A stretch of 64,000 bases of DNA from an uncultured Neglectibacter sp. GTDB taxonomy: Bacteria > Bacillota > Clostridia > Oscillospirales > Acutalibacteraceae. The notes under the pieces were generated by a model. It saw nothing but the letters and a program-made list of their open reading frames with translations, was not told the DNA's origin and searched no databases. The position numbers were made by a program, and so were the translations under genes. The stretch is taken from the NCBI GenBank assembly GCA_904419785.1, contig CAJFSY010000004.1:1-64000 (forward strand), in the 5' to 3' direction. Numbering within the stretch: the stretch's first letter is position 1; each line of letters opens with the position of its first letter. This document shows positions 45,315-52,948 of this stretch, one piece after another.

Positions 45315-46574
45315 TTAGTCCACCAGCGCTGGAGAATCGTCGATCTGCCAGGGCAGGCCCCATTTATTCAGCGCGTCCATATAGGGATCGGGATCGAACT
45401 CTTCCACGGTATAGACGCCGGGTTTTGTCCACTTTCCGGTAAGGAGCATCATGGCGCCCACCATAGCGGGAACGCCGGTGGTATAGGAGATGGCCTGGGA
45501 ACCCACTTCCTTATAGCACTCCTGATGGTCGCACACATTGTAGATATAGGCGGTCTTTTCCTTGCCGTCCTTCTTGCCGGTGAAAATGCAGCCGATATTG
45601 GTCTTGCCCACAGTGCGGGGGCCCAGGGTAGCCGGGTCGGGCAGCAACGCTTTCAAGAACTGGATAGGCACGATTTGATGGCCTTCAAATTCCACAGGCT
45701 CGGTGGAGAGCATACCCACATTCTCTAAACACTTCATATGGGTAAGATAGCTCTGGCCGAAGGTCATAAAGAACCGGATGCGCTTCACGCCAGGGATATT
45801 CTTGGCCAGGGACTCGATCTCCTCGTGGTGCAGCAGGTACATATCTTTCTGGCCCACCTGGTCGAAATCATACTCCCGCTTGATGCTCATAGCGGGGATC
45901 TCCACCCAATGGCCGTTTTCCCAATAGGAGCCGGGAGCGGACACTTCCCGCAGATTGATCTCCGGGTTGAAGTTTGTAGCAAAAGGATAGCCGTGATCGC
46001 CGCCGTTGCAGTCCAGAATATCGATGGTGTCGATCTGGTCGAACAGGTGCTTCTGGGCATAAGCGCAATAGGCCTGGGTAACACCGGGGTCAAAACCAGT
46101 GCCCAGCAAAGCAGTCAAGCCGGCTTTTTCAAATTTATCCTTATAGGCCCACTGCCAGGAATAATCAAAGTAAGCGGAGAAGCCTTCTTCCTTGCAGCGC
46201 TTGTCGTAGGCCTCCCGCCAGGCGGGATCGGTGATATCCTCAGGCTCGTAGTTGGCGGTATCCAGATAATTGACGCCGCATTCCAAACAAGCATCCATAA
46301 TGGCCAAGTCCTGGTAAGGCAGGGCAATGTTCATCACCAGGTCGGGCTTATATTCCCGGATGAGGGCGGACACCTGATCGGCGTGGTCAGCGTCTACCTG
46401 GGCGGTGGTGATCTTGGTGGCGGTTTTCCCTTCCAAATCAGCTTTCAAAGCGTCGCACTTAGACTTGGTACGGGAAGCGATGCAAATTTCGGTAAAGACA
46501 TCGCTGCATTGGCAGCATTTACGAATCGCCACGTTGGCTACGCCTCCGCAGCCAATGATTAAAACTCTGCTCAT
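45315..46574 (-). CDS. Carboxynorspermidine synthase (saccharopine dehydrogenase-like)
   Basis: A 419-aa protein. The Rossmann motif VLIIGCGGVANVA opens the chain, and the family segments YLDTANYEPED, LLGTGFDPGVTQAYCAYA and DCNGGDHG match carboxynorspermidine dehydrogenases. These couple putrescine or diaminopropane with aspartate semialdehyde and reduce the imine with NADPH. Its product feeds nspC, which starts directly after its stop. The ATG at 46574 lies nine bases after AAAGGAG. A 143-bp gap with a 10-bp stem hairpin separates it from speB. Confidence 0.92.
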   Translation of the reverse strand: MSRVLIIGCGGVANVAIRKCCQCSDVFTEICIASRTKSKCDALKADLEGKTATKITTAQVDADHADQVSALIREYKPDLVMNIALPYQDLAIMDACLECGVNYLDTANYEPEDITDPAWREAYDKRCKEEGFSAYFDYSWQWAYKDKFEKAGLTALLGTGFDPGVTQAYCAYAQKHLFDQIDTIDILDCNGGDHGYPFATNFNPEINLREVSAPGSYWENGHWVEIPAMSIKREYDFDQVGQKDMYLLHHEEIESLAKNIPGVKRIRFFMTFGQSYLTHMKCLENVGMLSTEPVEFEGHQIVPIQFLKALLPDPATLGPRTVGKTNIGCIFTGKKDGKEKTAYIYNVCDHQECYKEVGSQAISYTTGVPAMVGAMMLLTGKWTKPGVYTVEEFDPDPYMDALNKWGLPWQIDDSPALVD

Positions 46575-46609
46575 AGAAAACAACTCCTTTATGATGTAAT
46601 AAATAGGGG

Positions 46610-46647
46610 CACGCCAAGCGCATAAAAGTTTTTCAGGGCTTGGCGTG
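46610..46647 (-). other. Intercistronic hairpin between speB and the carboxynorspermidine synthase gene
   Basis: CACGCCAAGC and GCTTGGCGTG form a 10-bp stem around an 18-base loop. No U-tract follows on the minus strand. It could stabilise or process the mRNA within the operon. Confidence 0.5.
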
Positions 46648-46717
46648 AAACCTCAAGGTCTTACAAGCGTAAAGAAACAAGCTGGGCAAAGAACTTCCTG
46701 CCGCTTCGCGGTTTCTT

Positions 46718-47569
46718 TTAGTTCAAAGCCAACAGCATTTCTCTTACGATCTTACACGCAACCATGGTGCTCACGCCGCTTTGGTCACAGGGAGGGCTCA
46801 GCTCATTCACGTCGCAGGCAATGACGTTGGCTTTTCCACACACCAAAGTCACGGCTTTCCGCAATTCGTCAAAGCTGATCCCACCCGGTTCCGGCGTGCC
46901 TGTACCTGGGAACACGCTGGGGTCCAGCACGTCCAGGTCAAGGGTGAAATACAGGGGCGTATCTCCCAGCCGGTCCAAGGTCTCTTCCAGGCCCACCAGG
47001 TCGAACTTGTGGGTGGTTACATGGTCCTTCCCCCAGCGGAACTCCTCCCGGTCACCGGAACGGATGCCAAATTGAAAGATTTTCCCATCACCTGTCAATT
47101 CCCAGCAGCGGCGCAGTACGCAGGCATGGGACAGCTTCACGCCCAGGTAATCGTCCCGCAAATCAGCGTGGGCGTCAAAATGGAGGATGTTCACCTCTGG
47201 GAAGCGCTGATGTACCGCCCGGAATGCGCCCAGGGTCACCAGATGCTCACCGCCCAACAGGAAAGGTCGCTTGCCCGCATCTAAAATGGCGCCTGCCCGT
47301 TCTTCGATCTGTTGGAGGGAAAGGGAGGCATCCCCCAAGGGCAGTTCGATGTCGCCGCTGTCAAAGACGGCCATATCCTCCAGATCTTTGTCCTGGTAAG
47401 GGCTGTAACTCTCAATACCATAGGATTCCCGCCGGATAGCCGCGCTGCCGAACCGGGAACCGGGACGGTAAGAGGTGGTAGAATCAAAGGGCGCGCCGAA
47501 CAGCACGGTTTTGGCTTCTTGAAATTCGTTATCGCAGCAGAGAAAAGTTTCTATATTTTTATTCCACAT
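46718..47569 (-). CDS. speB: Agmatinase (ureohydrolase family)
   Basis: A 283-aa dimanganese enzyme. Metal ligands are in LLGGEHLVTLGA, HFDAHADLRDD and LDLDVLDPSVFPGTGTPEPGG. It hydrolyses agmatine to putrescine and urea, following SpeA in the arginine route. Its first 11 bp overlap the end of speE. Position within a complete polyamine operon supports agmatinase over arginase. Confidence 0.94.
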   Translation of the reverse strand: MWNKNIETFLCCDNEFQEAKTVLFGAPFDSTTSYRPGSRFGSAAIRRESYGIESYSPYQDKDLEDMAVFDSGDIELPLGDASLSLQQIEERAGAILDAGKRPFLLGGEHLVTLGAFRAVHQRFPEVNILHFDAHADLRDDYLGVKLSHACVLRRCWELTGDGKIFQFGIRSGDREEFRWGKDHVTTHKFDLVGLEETLDRLGDTPLYFTLDLDVLDPSVFPGTGTPEPGGISFDELRKAVTLVCGKANVIACDVNELSPPCDQSGVSTMVACKIVREMLLALN

Positions 47570-48410
47570 GTTTTAAAAGCTCCTCCACATAAGCAGGGAT
47601 ATAAAAAGCGCCTTTGTGCAAAGTGGTGGTGTAATAACGGCAGGGGATCTCCCGCATGTTCCACTTTGTCTCGTTCAAATCTTTCAAAGGGTGATATTTT
47701 TTAGAAGCGAACCCAAACAGCCAATGGCCTGAAGGATACGTGGGGATATGGGCCTGATACACCTTGCTGATGGGGAAGCTCTCCACAATGTTTTTGTGGG
47801 CCCGCTGGCAAGCCGCGGCGTCTTCAGGATAGAAGGGGCTTTCGTGCTGGTTGATAAGGATACCGTCCGCTTTCAAAGCTTTGTAACAGTTGCCGTAAAA
47901 CTCTCTGGTAAACAGGCCTTCCCCAGGGCCGAAGGGGTCGGTGGAATCCACGATGATCAAGTCATACTCATCCTCCCGGGAACGGATAAACTTCAGCCCG
48001 TCCTCATAGTGGATGGTAAGCCGGGGATCATCCAGCCGGCAAGCGGTTTGAGGCAGGTACTTTTTGCACACTTCCACCACCAGGGGATCGATTTCCACCA
48101 TGTCGATATGTTCCAAATCCCCATACTGGGTCAGTTCCCGAATAGCTCCCCCGTCCCCCGCGCCGATGACCAATACGTTCCGCACATGGGGATGCACCGC
48201 CATAGGCACATGGGTAATCATCTCGTGGTAGATAAACTCGTCCTTTTCCGTCAGCATCATATAGCCGTCCAGGGCGAGGAACCGGCCGAACTCCGGAGAA
48301 TCAAACACATCGATGCGCTGAAACTCGCTTTTCCCGCTGTAAAGCTGCCGGTCCACCCGGATGGAAAACTTCACATGGGGCGTATGGTGTTCCGAAAACC
48401 AAAATTCCAC
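47559..48410 (-). CDS. speE: Polyamine aminopropyltransferase (spermidine synthase)
   Basis: A 283-aa enzyme. The SAM-like binding core is VLVIGAGDGGAIRE with acidic MVEIDP, and the catalytic DSTDPFGPGEGLFT loop is intact. YMMLTEKDEFIYHEM is typical of bacterial SpeE. It transfers an aminopropyl group from decarboxylated SAM (made by SpeD) to putrescine. It starts 4 bp after the speA stop and overlaps speB. Confidence 0.95.
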   Translation of the reverse strand: MEFWFSEHHTPHVKFSIRVDRQLYSGKSEFQRIDVFDSPEFGRFLALDGYMMLTEKDEFIYHEMITHVPMAVHPHVRNVLVIGAGDGGAIRELTQYGDLEHIDMVEIDPLVVEVCKKYLPQTACRLDDPRLTIHYEDGLKFIRSREDEYDLIIVDSTDPFGPGEGLFTREFYGNCYKALKADGILINQHESPFYPEDAAACQRAHKNIVESFPISKVYQAHIPTYPSGHWLFGFASKKYHPLKDLNETKWNMREIPCRYYTTTLHKGAFYIPAYVEELLKHVE

Positions 48411-48414
48411 TGTT

Positions 48415-49869
48415 TTAATACACTCCCTTCAACACGTTCAGCCGCCGGATATCCGGGTCCTCCGGTCCGGTCATGCTGCATCCCTTCTCCTTGGCGTATT
48501 GGATATATTCCACGATCTTTTCCGTAATCCGTTCCCCTGGGGCAAGGATGGGAATCCCAGGCGGATAACACATGACAAATTCACTGCACACGTGCCCGGC
48601 GGACTCCTCCAAGGGAAGGGAATCTTTTTCCGCGTAGAAGGCGTCTTGAGGAGAAAGTACCACTTCCGGCTCGATGTATTCCTGGCGCATAAGCCCGGCG
48701 GCATCTGGCCGGCCGAACCTTCTGCGCACCTCAGACAAAGCGCTGACAAGCCGCTCGATCTCCCGGGGCCTGTCCCCGATGGAAAGGTAAGCCAGAAAGT
48801 TGCCCAAATCTCCGAACTCGATCTGGATATCATATTCATCCCGCAGCAGGTCATAGACCTCAATGCCCGCCAAGCCAACATTCAGTGTGTTCACCGAAAG
48901 CTTTGTGCGGTCGAAATCGAACACGCTGTCCCCGTTGACGATCTCCTTGGAGAACGCGTAATACCCGCCGATCCGGTTGATCTCGTCCCGGGCATAATCC
49001 GCCAGGCGCACCACCTGGCCGAACGCCTCCCGGCCCCGCAAAGCCAGGTTCCGCCGGGAGATATCCAGGCTGGAAAGCAAAAGATAAGACCCACTGGTAG
49101 TCTGGGTCAGGTTGATGATCTGCCGCACGTGTCCCTCCTGCATGGCAGGGCCGGTGAGAAGCAGAGAGCTTTGCGTCAGGCTTCCCCCGGACTTGTGCAT
49201 GGAAACAGCGGCCATATCCGCCCCAGCCTCCATCGCCGACATGGGAAGCTGGTCGCTGAAATAAAAATGGGTGCCGTGGGCTTCGTCCGCCAGGCACAGC
49301 ATGCCATGGTCGTGGGCCATTTGGGCAATGGCTTTCAAGTCGGAACAAATACCGTAATAAGTGGGGTTGTTCACCAGCACCGCTTTGGCGTTAGGGTGCT
49401 TTTTAATGGCCATCTCCACATCCTCACGGCGCATACCCAGAGGAATGCCCAGCCGGTCGTCGCAGGCCGGGTCCACATAGACCGGCACAGCGCCGCAGAG
49501 CACCATGGCCCCCATAACGCTGCGGTGGACGTTCCGGGGAAGGATGATCTTCTCCCCCCGCTTGGCTACAGAAAGGATCATGGCCTGTACTGCGGAGGTG
49601 GTGCCCCCTACCATCAAAAAAGCGTGGGCCGCGCCGAAAGCTTCCGCCGCCAGCTCCTCCGCTTCCCGAATGACCGACACGGGATGGCACAAATTGTCCA
49701 AAGGCTTCATGGAATTCACATCCATGCGCACGCATTGCTCGCCCAACAGAGCCGCCAGTTCCGGATTGCCTCTTCCGCGCTTATGCCCCGGCACGTCGAA
49801 AGGCACTACCCGGCGACGCTCAAATTCTCGCAGCGCCTCGTAAATGGGCGCCCGTTCCTGTGAAAGCAT
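48415..49869 (-). CDS. speA: Arginine/lysine/ornithine decarboxylase, fold I (arginine decarboxylase likely)
   Basis: A 484-aa protein. The opening FDVPGHKRG is the family signature. PLP-binding features follow: GGTTSAVQAMIL, DEAHGTHF and the Lys in SMHKSGGSLTQ (about residue 225). The C-terminal domain is the Orn/Lys/Arg decarboxylase type. With agmatinase in the same operon, arginine to agmatine is the most likely reaction. The chosen ATG follows AAGGGGGAG. It begins 14 bp after the speD stop. Confidence 0.9.
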   Translation of the reverse strand: MLSQERAPIYEALREFERRRVVPFDVPGHKRGRGNPELAALLGEQCVRMDVNSMKPLDNLCHPVSVIREAEELAAEAFGAAHAFLMVGGTTSAVQAMILSVAKRGEKIILPRNVHRSVMGAMVLCGAVPVYVDPACDDRLGIPLGMRREDVEMAIKKHPNAKAVLVNNPTYYGICSDLKAIAQMAHDHGMLCLADEAHGTHFYFSDQLPMSAMEAGADMAAVSMHKSGGSLTQSSLLLTGPAMQEGHVRQIINLTQTTSGSYLLLSSLDISRRNLALRGREAFGQVVRLADYARDEINRIGGYYAFSKEIVNGDSVFDFDRTKLSVNTLNVGLAGIEVYDLLRDEYDIQIEFGDLGNFLAYLSIGDRPREIERLVSALSEVRRRFGRPDAAGLMRQEYIEPEVVLSPQDAFYAEKDSLPLEESAGHVCSEFVMCYPPGIPILAPGERITEKIVEYIQYAKEKGCSMTGPEDPDIRRLNVLKGVY

Positions 49870-49883
49870 ATCTCTCCCCCTTT

Positions 49884-50642
49884 TCAATAGATGTTCCTGC
49901 CGCTGAAAATCTCGATCATTTCCCGGCGCAGGTTCTGCATGATCTCCAGCCGCACACGGGGAGGCAGCTCATATACGTCGGTATTGAACAGGTAATTCTG
50001 CAAATCGATATCCTTCACCATCATCTTGGTGTGGAACAAGTTAGCTTCATACACGTTGATGTCCACTGCGTCGTAACGGCGCAGTGTATCCGGGTCGATA
50101 TAGTTCTGAATGGACGCTACCTCGTGGTCTAAAAACAGCTTTTTACCATCCAGATCCCGAGTAAAGCCCCGCACCCGGTAATCCATCACGATAATATCAG
50201 AGTCAAAGGAACCGATCAGGTAATCCAATGTAGACAGCGGCGTGATCTCCCCGCAGGTGGCCACGTCAATGTCCACCCGGAAGGTGGCAAGGCAGGTCTC
50301 CGGATGGTATTCGGGATAGGTATGCACCGTTACATGGCTCTTATCCAAATGGGCCAGCTGAGTCTCCCCCACCGGCACCATAGAACCTTCCGCTATGAGA
50401 ATGGTCACAGAAGCCCCTTGGGGGTCATAATCCTGCCGGGCAATATTCAGCACCTTCGCCCCGATCTTTTCCGTCAAGGTAGTCAGGATATTGGTCAGCC
50501 GCTCGGAATTGTACTGCTCGTCGATATAAGCGATATAGTCCCGCTGTTCCCGGGGCGTTTTCGCGTAACATACATCATAAATATTAAAGCTGAGCGCTTT
50601 TGTCAGGTTGTTGAATCCATAAAGCCTCAATTTTTCACCCAT
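49884..50642 (-). CDS. speD: S-adenosylmethionine decarboxylase proenzyme
   Basis: A 252-aa class 1 proenzyme similar in plan to the E. coli type. The self-cleavage site is [14 protein letters not shown], where Ser102 would become the pyruvoyl group. [22 protein letters not shown] follows the site in the alpha chain. It supplies decarboxylated SAM to SpeE. First gene of the operon; AAAAGGGG lies ten bases before the ATG. A terminator-like hairpin ends about 35 bp upstream of the start. Confidence 0.95.
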   Translation of the reverse strand: MGEKLRLYGFNNLTKALSFNIYDVCYAKTPREQRDYIAYIDEQYNSERLTNILTTLTEKIGAKVLNIARQDYDPQGASVTILIAEGSMVPVGETQLAHLDKSHVTVHTYPEYHPETCLATFRVDIDVATCGEITPLSTLDYLIGSFDSDIIVMDYRVRGFTRDLDGKKLFLDHEVASIQNYIDPDTLRRYDAVDINVYEANLFHTKMMVKDIDLQNYLFNTDVYELPPRVRLEIMQNLRREMIEIFSGRNIY

Positions 50643-50677
50643 TACCCCAAACCCCTTTTGATGAAGTAGTTGAATAT

Positions 50678-50706
50678 AAAAAAACGGTACGCTCGAGGCG
50701 CACCGC
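50678..50706 (-). terminator. Attenuator-like terminator upstream of speD
   Basis: Minus strand: CGGTGCGC-CTCGA-GCGTACCG followed by U7. It lies inside the leader of the polyamine operon, with no gene directly before it. It therefore looks like a conditional terminator; the ligand or trigger is not identifiable from the sequence. Confidence 0.72.
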
Positions 50707-50884
50707 TTGTAAAATCCATGGTGTTTTCAGAAAGCGTCCGGGAACAGCCCGCACCCTGTTTTCCCACAGCAGGGCCGCAAAAAGGCATTCCATCTGGTCT
50801 CCAGTGCAAATACTCACTTTTTCCCACGCTTATTGACCTTTTACAAGTTGATGCGCAAAATGCGCCGGTTATAAAGTAACCAAC

Positions 50885-51075
50885 TTATAAAATTGAGCTT
50901 TTAACTCAATCAATAACGACGAAGCAGTGGAAAAGATCGTTTTCAATAAAGATTTGTTCCTACCCTTCGTCCATCGGCAATCGACCCGGCTGTCCGTATG
51001 GCCTTAACCCAAAAAACTAGGTGGTCTTATAGGAAATATTTGCATGGATTTTCAGAAAGCTGTTATCCCATGACA
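50885..51075 (-). ncRNA. Structured non-coding RNA upstream of the polyamine operon
   Basis: A stretch of about 190 nt with a consensus promoter, no ribosome-binding site or frame, and strong pairing. A 5' hairpin CATGGGAT/ATCCATG is followed by a purine-rich core containing ATACGGACAGCCGGGTC. A long-range helix GACGAAG (50971-50965) / CTTCGTC (50924-50918) is extended inward by GGAA/TTCC. A final hairpin ATTGAGTT/AGCTCAAT precedes a short U-rich tail. It looks like a conserved independent RNA; the raiA motif of Firmicutes is one candidate identity, but I cannot confirm it. Alternatively it is the distal part of the spe leader. Confidence 0.6.
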
Positions 51076-51080
51076 AGTTA

Positions 51081-51109
51081 AGTATATCGGGAAACACCGC
51101 TGTTGTCAA
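51081..51109 (-). promoter_or_regulatory. Promoter of the structured RNA
   Basis: Minus strand TTGACA (51109-51104), 17-bp spacer, TATACT (51086-51081). It is close to consensus. Confidence 0.85.
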
Positions 51110-51131
51110 GCTGAAGATTTTGGTGTATTCT
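51103..51131 (+). promoter_or_regulatory. Divergent promoter of the GNAT gene
   Basis: TTGTCA (51103-51108), 17-bp spacer, TATTCT (51126-51131). Its -35 box overlaps that of the opposite-strand RNA promoter through the shared TTGTCAA. Confidence 0.65.
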
Positions 51132-51167
51132 TGAAAAAAAACATTTGCGGCAAAAGGAGGAAAATTC

Positions 51168-51632
51168 ATGGAAATCCGTTACCGCAAAGCTGAATCTCAA
51201 GATGAGGCAGCTATCCGCCAACTTTTTGTGGAAATGCTGCAAACGATCTATCGCCGTAAAACAGTGGAAGGTTACCCTCCAGGATATTTGAACCGCTTTT
51301 TTAGCGGAGGTACAGACTGCATCTATGTAGCAGAAACTTCGGATGGCATAGTGGGGTTCCTCTCTCTCGAATGCCACCGGCAAGACGGGGCTCCTTTCGT
51401 CTACGTAGATGACTTCTCAGTAGGCGCTCCATTTCGTGGCAAAGGAATTGGCTCCCACTTGCTGGATCTGGCGGAACGTTACGCCACAGAGCAAGGTATT
51501 GGGGAGCTCCACCTTCATGTAGAGCGTGAAAACCAACAGGCCCGCCATCTTTATGCACGCCGCGGCTTTATGATTTTGGAAGAGACCGCAACCAGGCTTT
51601 TACTGGGAAAAACGTTAGAAACCAATTTATAA
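51168..51632 (+). CDS. GNAT family N-acetyltransferase
   Basis: A 154-aa single GNAT domain. IRYRKAESQDEAAI is a typical first strand/helix, and VGAPFRGKGIGSHLLDLAE is the acetyl-CoA loop; HLYARRGFMI closes the fold. The substrate is not recognisable; its position divergent to a polyamine operon makes a polyamine acetyltransferase possible, but no SpeG-specific feature was seen. AAAGGAGGA precedes the ATG; a terminator follows. Confidence 0.85.
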   Translation: MEIRYRKAESQDEAAIRQLFVEMLQTIYRRKTVEGYPPGYLNRFFSGGTDCIYVAETSDGIVGFLSLECHRQDGAPFVYVDDFSVGAPFRGKGIGSHLLDLAERYATEQGIGELHLHVERENQQARHLYARRGFMILEETATRLLLGKTLETNL

Positions 51633-51668
51633 AGAGATGGGCCGGGAATTTCCCACCCGTCTCTTTTT
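51631..51668 (+). terminator. Terminator after the GNAT gene
   Basis: AAAGAGA-TGGG and CCCG-TCTCTTTTT pair around a 14-base loop, just after the stop. It may also serve the convergent DUF4317 gene. Confidence 0.75.
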
Positions 51669-52833
51669 ATTCCTCTTGCCGGTTTTCCTCTGCCTCTTCA
51701 GGAGGCGCGATGCAAATAGGCACACCGTTCACTTCCACGCCGCCTTCCGCCCGGATCAGGATATATCCGGCGCCGTCGATGATCCTGGTTTCCACCAGAT
51801 CGCTGCGTTCCGTGTTGACGCGGATGGTCACATCCGGTGTGCAAACCTGGAACTGCTTTTTATCCACCAGGTTCTGAGGGCACAGCCGGGCATCCGTGCC
51901 GAATTCTTCTTCAAACCGCTGGGCAAAGGCTTCCCGGTGCTCTTCTTCCACGCCGCTGGCCGATAACACCATTTCCAGCGCTCCTTTTGAAAGCACCAAG
52001 GGTTCCGGGTCCTTATTTTCTTTGTGTTCCTCGATCATGTTCACGATCTGCCCCTGCACGGACTGCATCACTTCCATGTTGCAATCCCCTTCCAGGGTAT
52101 CTGCCAGCAAGGTTTGGAACGTCTCCTTTTGTGTATCCGCAGGCGGGGGGAGCTCCCGGCGGAACAGCGTGTCTACCAGCTCCTGATGGCTCTCTGCGGT
52201 GTTCTTCGTATAATACAAGGTCTCGTATAGGTTGGCGCACCGGTCGTCAAACGCGGGGAACAGGAACCCTGCCTCCGGGGGAGACACCAGCCATTCCACA
52301 TCCCGGTTGCGGAACAGGTTTTCCGGCACATGATAGCTCAGCACAGGCTTCGTCTGCTTGACCGGGCACAAGCTGCACAGAATGTAAGAATATACCGTTT
52401 CAGAAGCGTCCTCCAGACTGACGCCGTCTTTCGCGCGGTAAGGCACATCGTAGGAATCATAAGCCAGCAGAATCAAATAGCCGGTTTCCAGCCGGAAGCT
52501 TTCCGCCACCTGCTGAAAAAACGTTCCTACCGCTTCCTCGTCGCGCAGTTCCGAATCCCGCAGCGCCATCAGCAATTTATGCTCCGGGCTATCCACCACT
52601 TGGGCGGTGGTAAAAGAAAGATTGATCAAATTCCTCCCCAGCCCGCCGGACAAGGTACGCCGCAGCAGGGAAAGCAGGTTTTCCCCCTCTTCCTGGGGCA
52701 TCAAGGCCAGTGATTGGTCAAATTGGGAGACGATCTCTCCCTGGTCGCTGACGTAACAGCCCCGCACATGGGTGACGCTGCTCTTTTCCGGCCGAAACCG
52801 TCGCCGCAGCTCCGCCACTTCCTTTTCGTTCAT
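51667..52833 (-). CDS. DUF4317 family protein
   Basis: A 388-aa soluble acidic protein. Recognisable family features are the N-terminal LRRRFRPEKSSVTHVRGCYV, RNLINLSFTTAQV, ILLAYDSYDVPYRAKDG and FRNRDVEWLVSPPEAGFLFPAFDDR. DUF4317 is widespread in clostridia and of unknown function. The ATG at 52833 follows AAAAGGAGG. It has its own promoter and is not in an operon with the kinase upstream, which ends at a terminator. Confidence 0.85.
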   Translation of the reverse strand: MNEKEVAELRRRFRPEKSSVTHVRGCYVSDQGEIVSQFDQSLALMPQEEGENLLSLLRRTLSGGLGRNLINLSFTTAQVVDSPEHKLLMALRDSELRDEEAVGTFFQQVAESFRLETGYLILLAYDSYDVPYRAKDGVSLEDASETVYSYILCSLCPVKQTKPVLSYHVPENLFRNRDVEWLVSPPEAGFLFPAFDDRCANLYETLYYTKNTAESHQELVDTLFRRELPPPADTQKETFQTLLADTLEGDCNMEVMQSVQGQIVNMIEEHKENKDPEPLVLSKGALEMVLSASGVEEEHREAFAQRFEEEFGTDARLCPQNLVDKKQFQVCTPDVTIRVNTERSDLVETRIIDGAGYILIRAEGGVEVNGVPICIAPPEEAEENRQEE

Positions 52834-52869
52834 AGGAAAATCCTCCTTTTTTGCAAGCGATGTTTTTTC

Positions 52870-52898
52870 ATTATAGCGCAAACCGCCGGGGTCCGCAA
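52870..52898 (-). promoter_or_regulatory. Promoter of the DUF4317 gene
   Basis: Minus strand TTGCGG (52898-52893), 17-bp spacer, TATAAT (52875-52870). Confidence 0.75.
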
Positions 52899-52900
52899 GG

Positions 52901-52930
52901 AAAAAGGCTCCCCCTGAGGAGAGCCTTTTC
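52901..52930 (-). terminator. Terminator of the FGGY kinase gene
   Basis: Minus strand AAAAGGCTC-TCCTCAGGGG-GAGCCTTTTT, ending about 20-45 bp after the kinase stop. Confidence 0.85.
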
Positions 52931-52948
52931 ATGAAAACGGATTCCGCT

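Noticed and set aside
50642-50827. A 61-codon GTG-started frame whose stop overlaps the speD start
   Set aside because: It lacks a ribosome-binding site, its codons run straight through the attenuator stem and U-tract, and the peptide resembles nothing known. It could be a leader peptide, but support is too weak.
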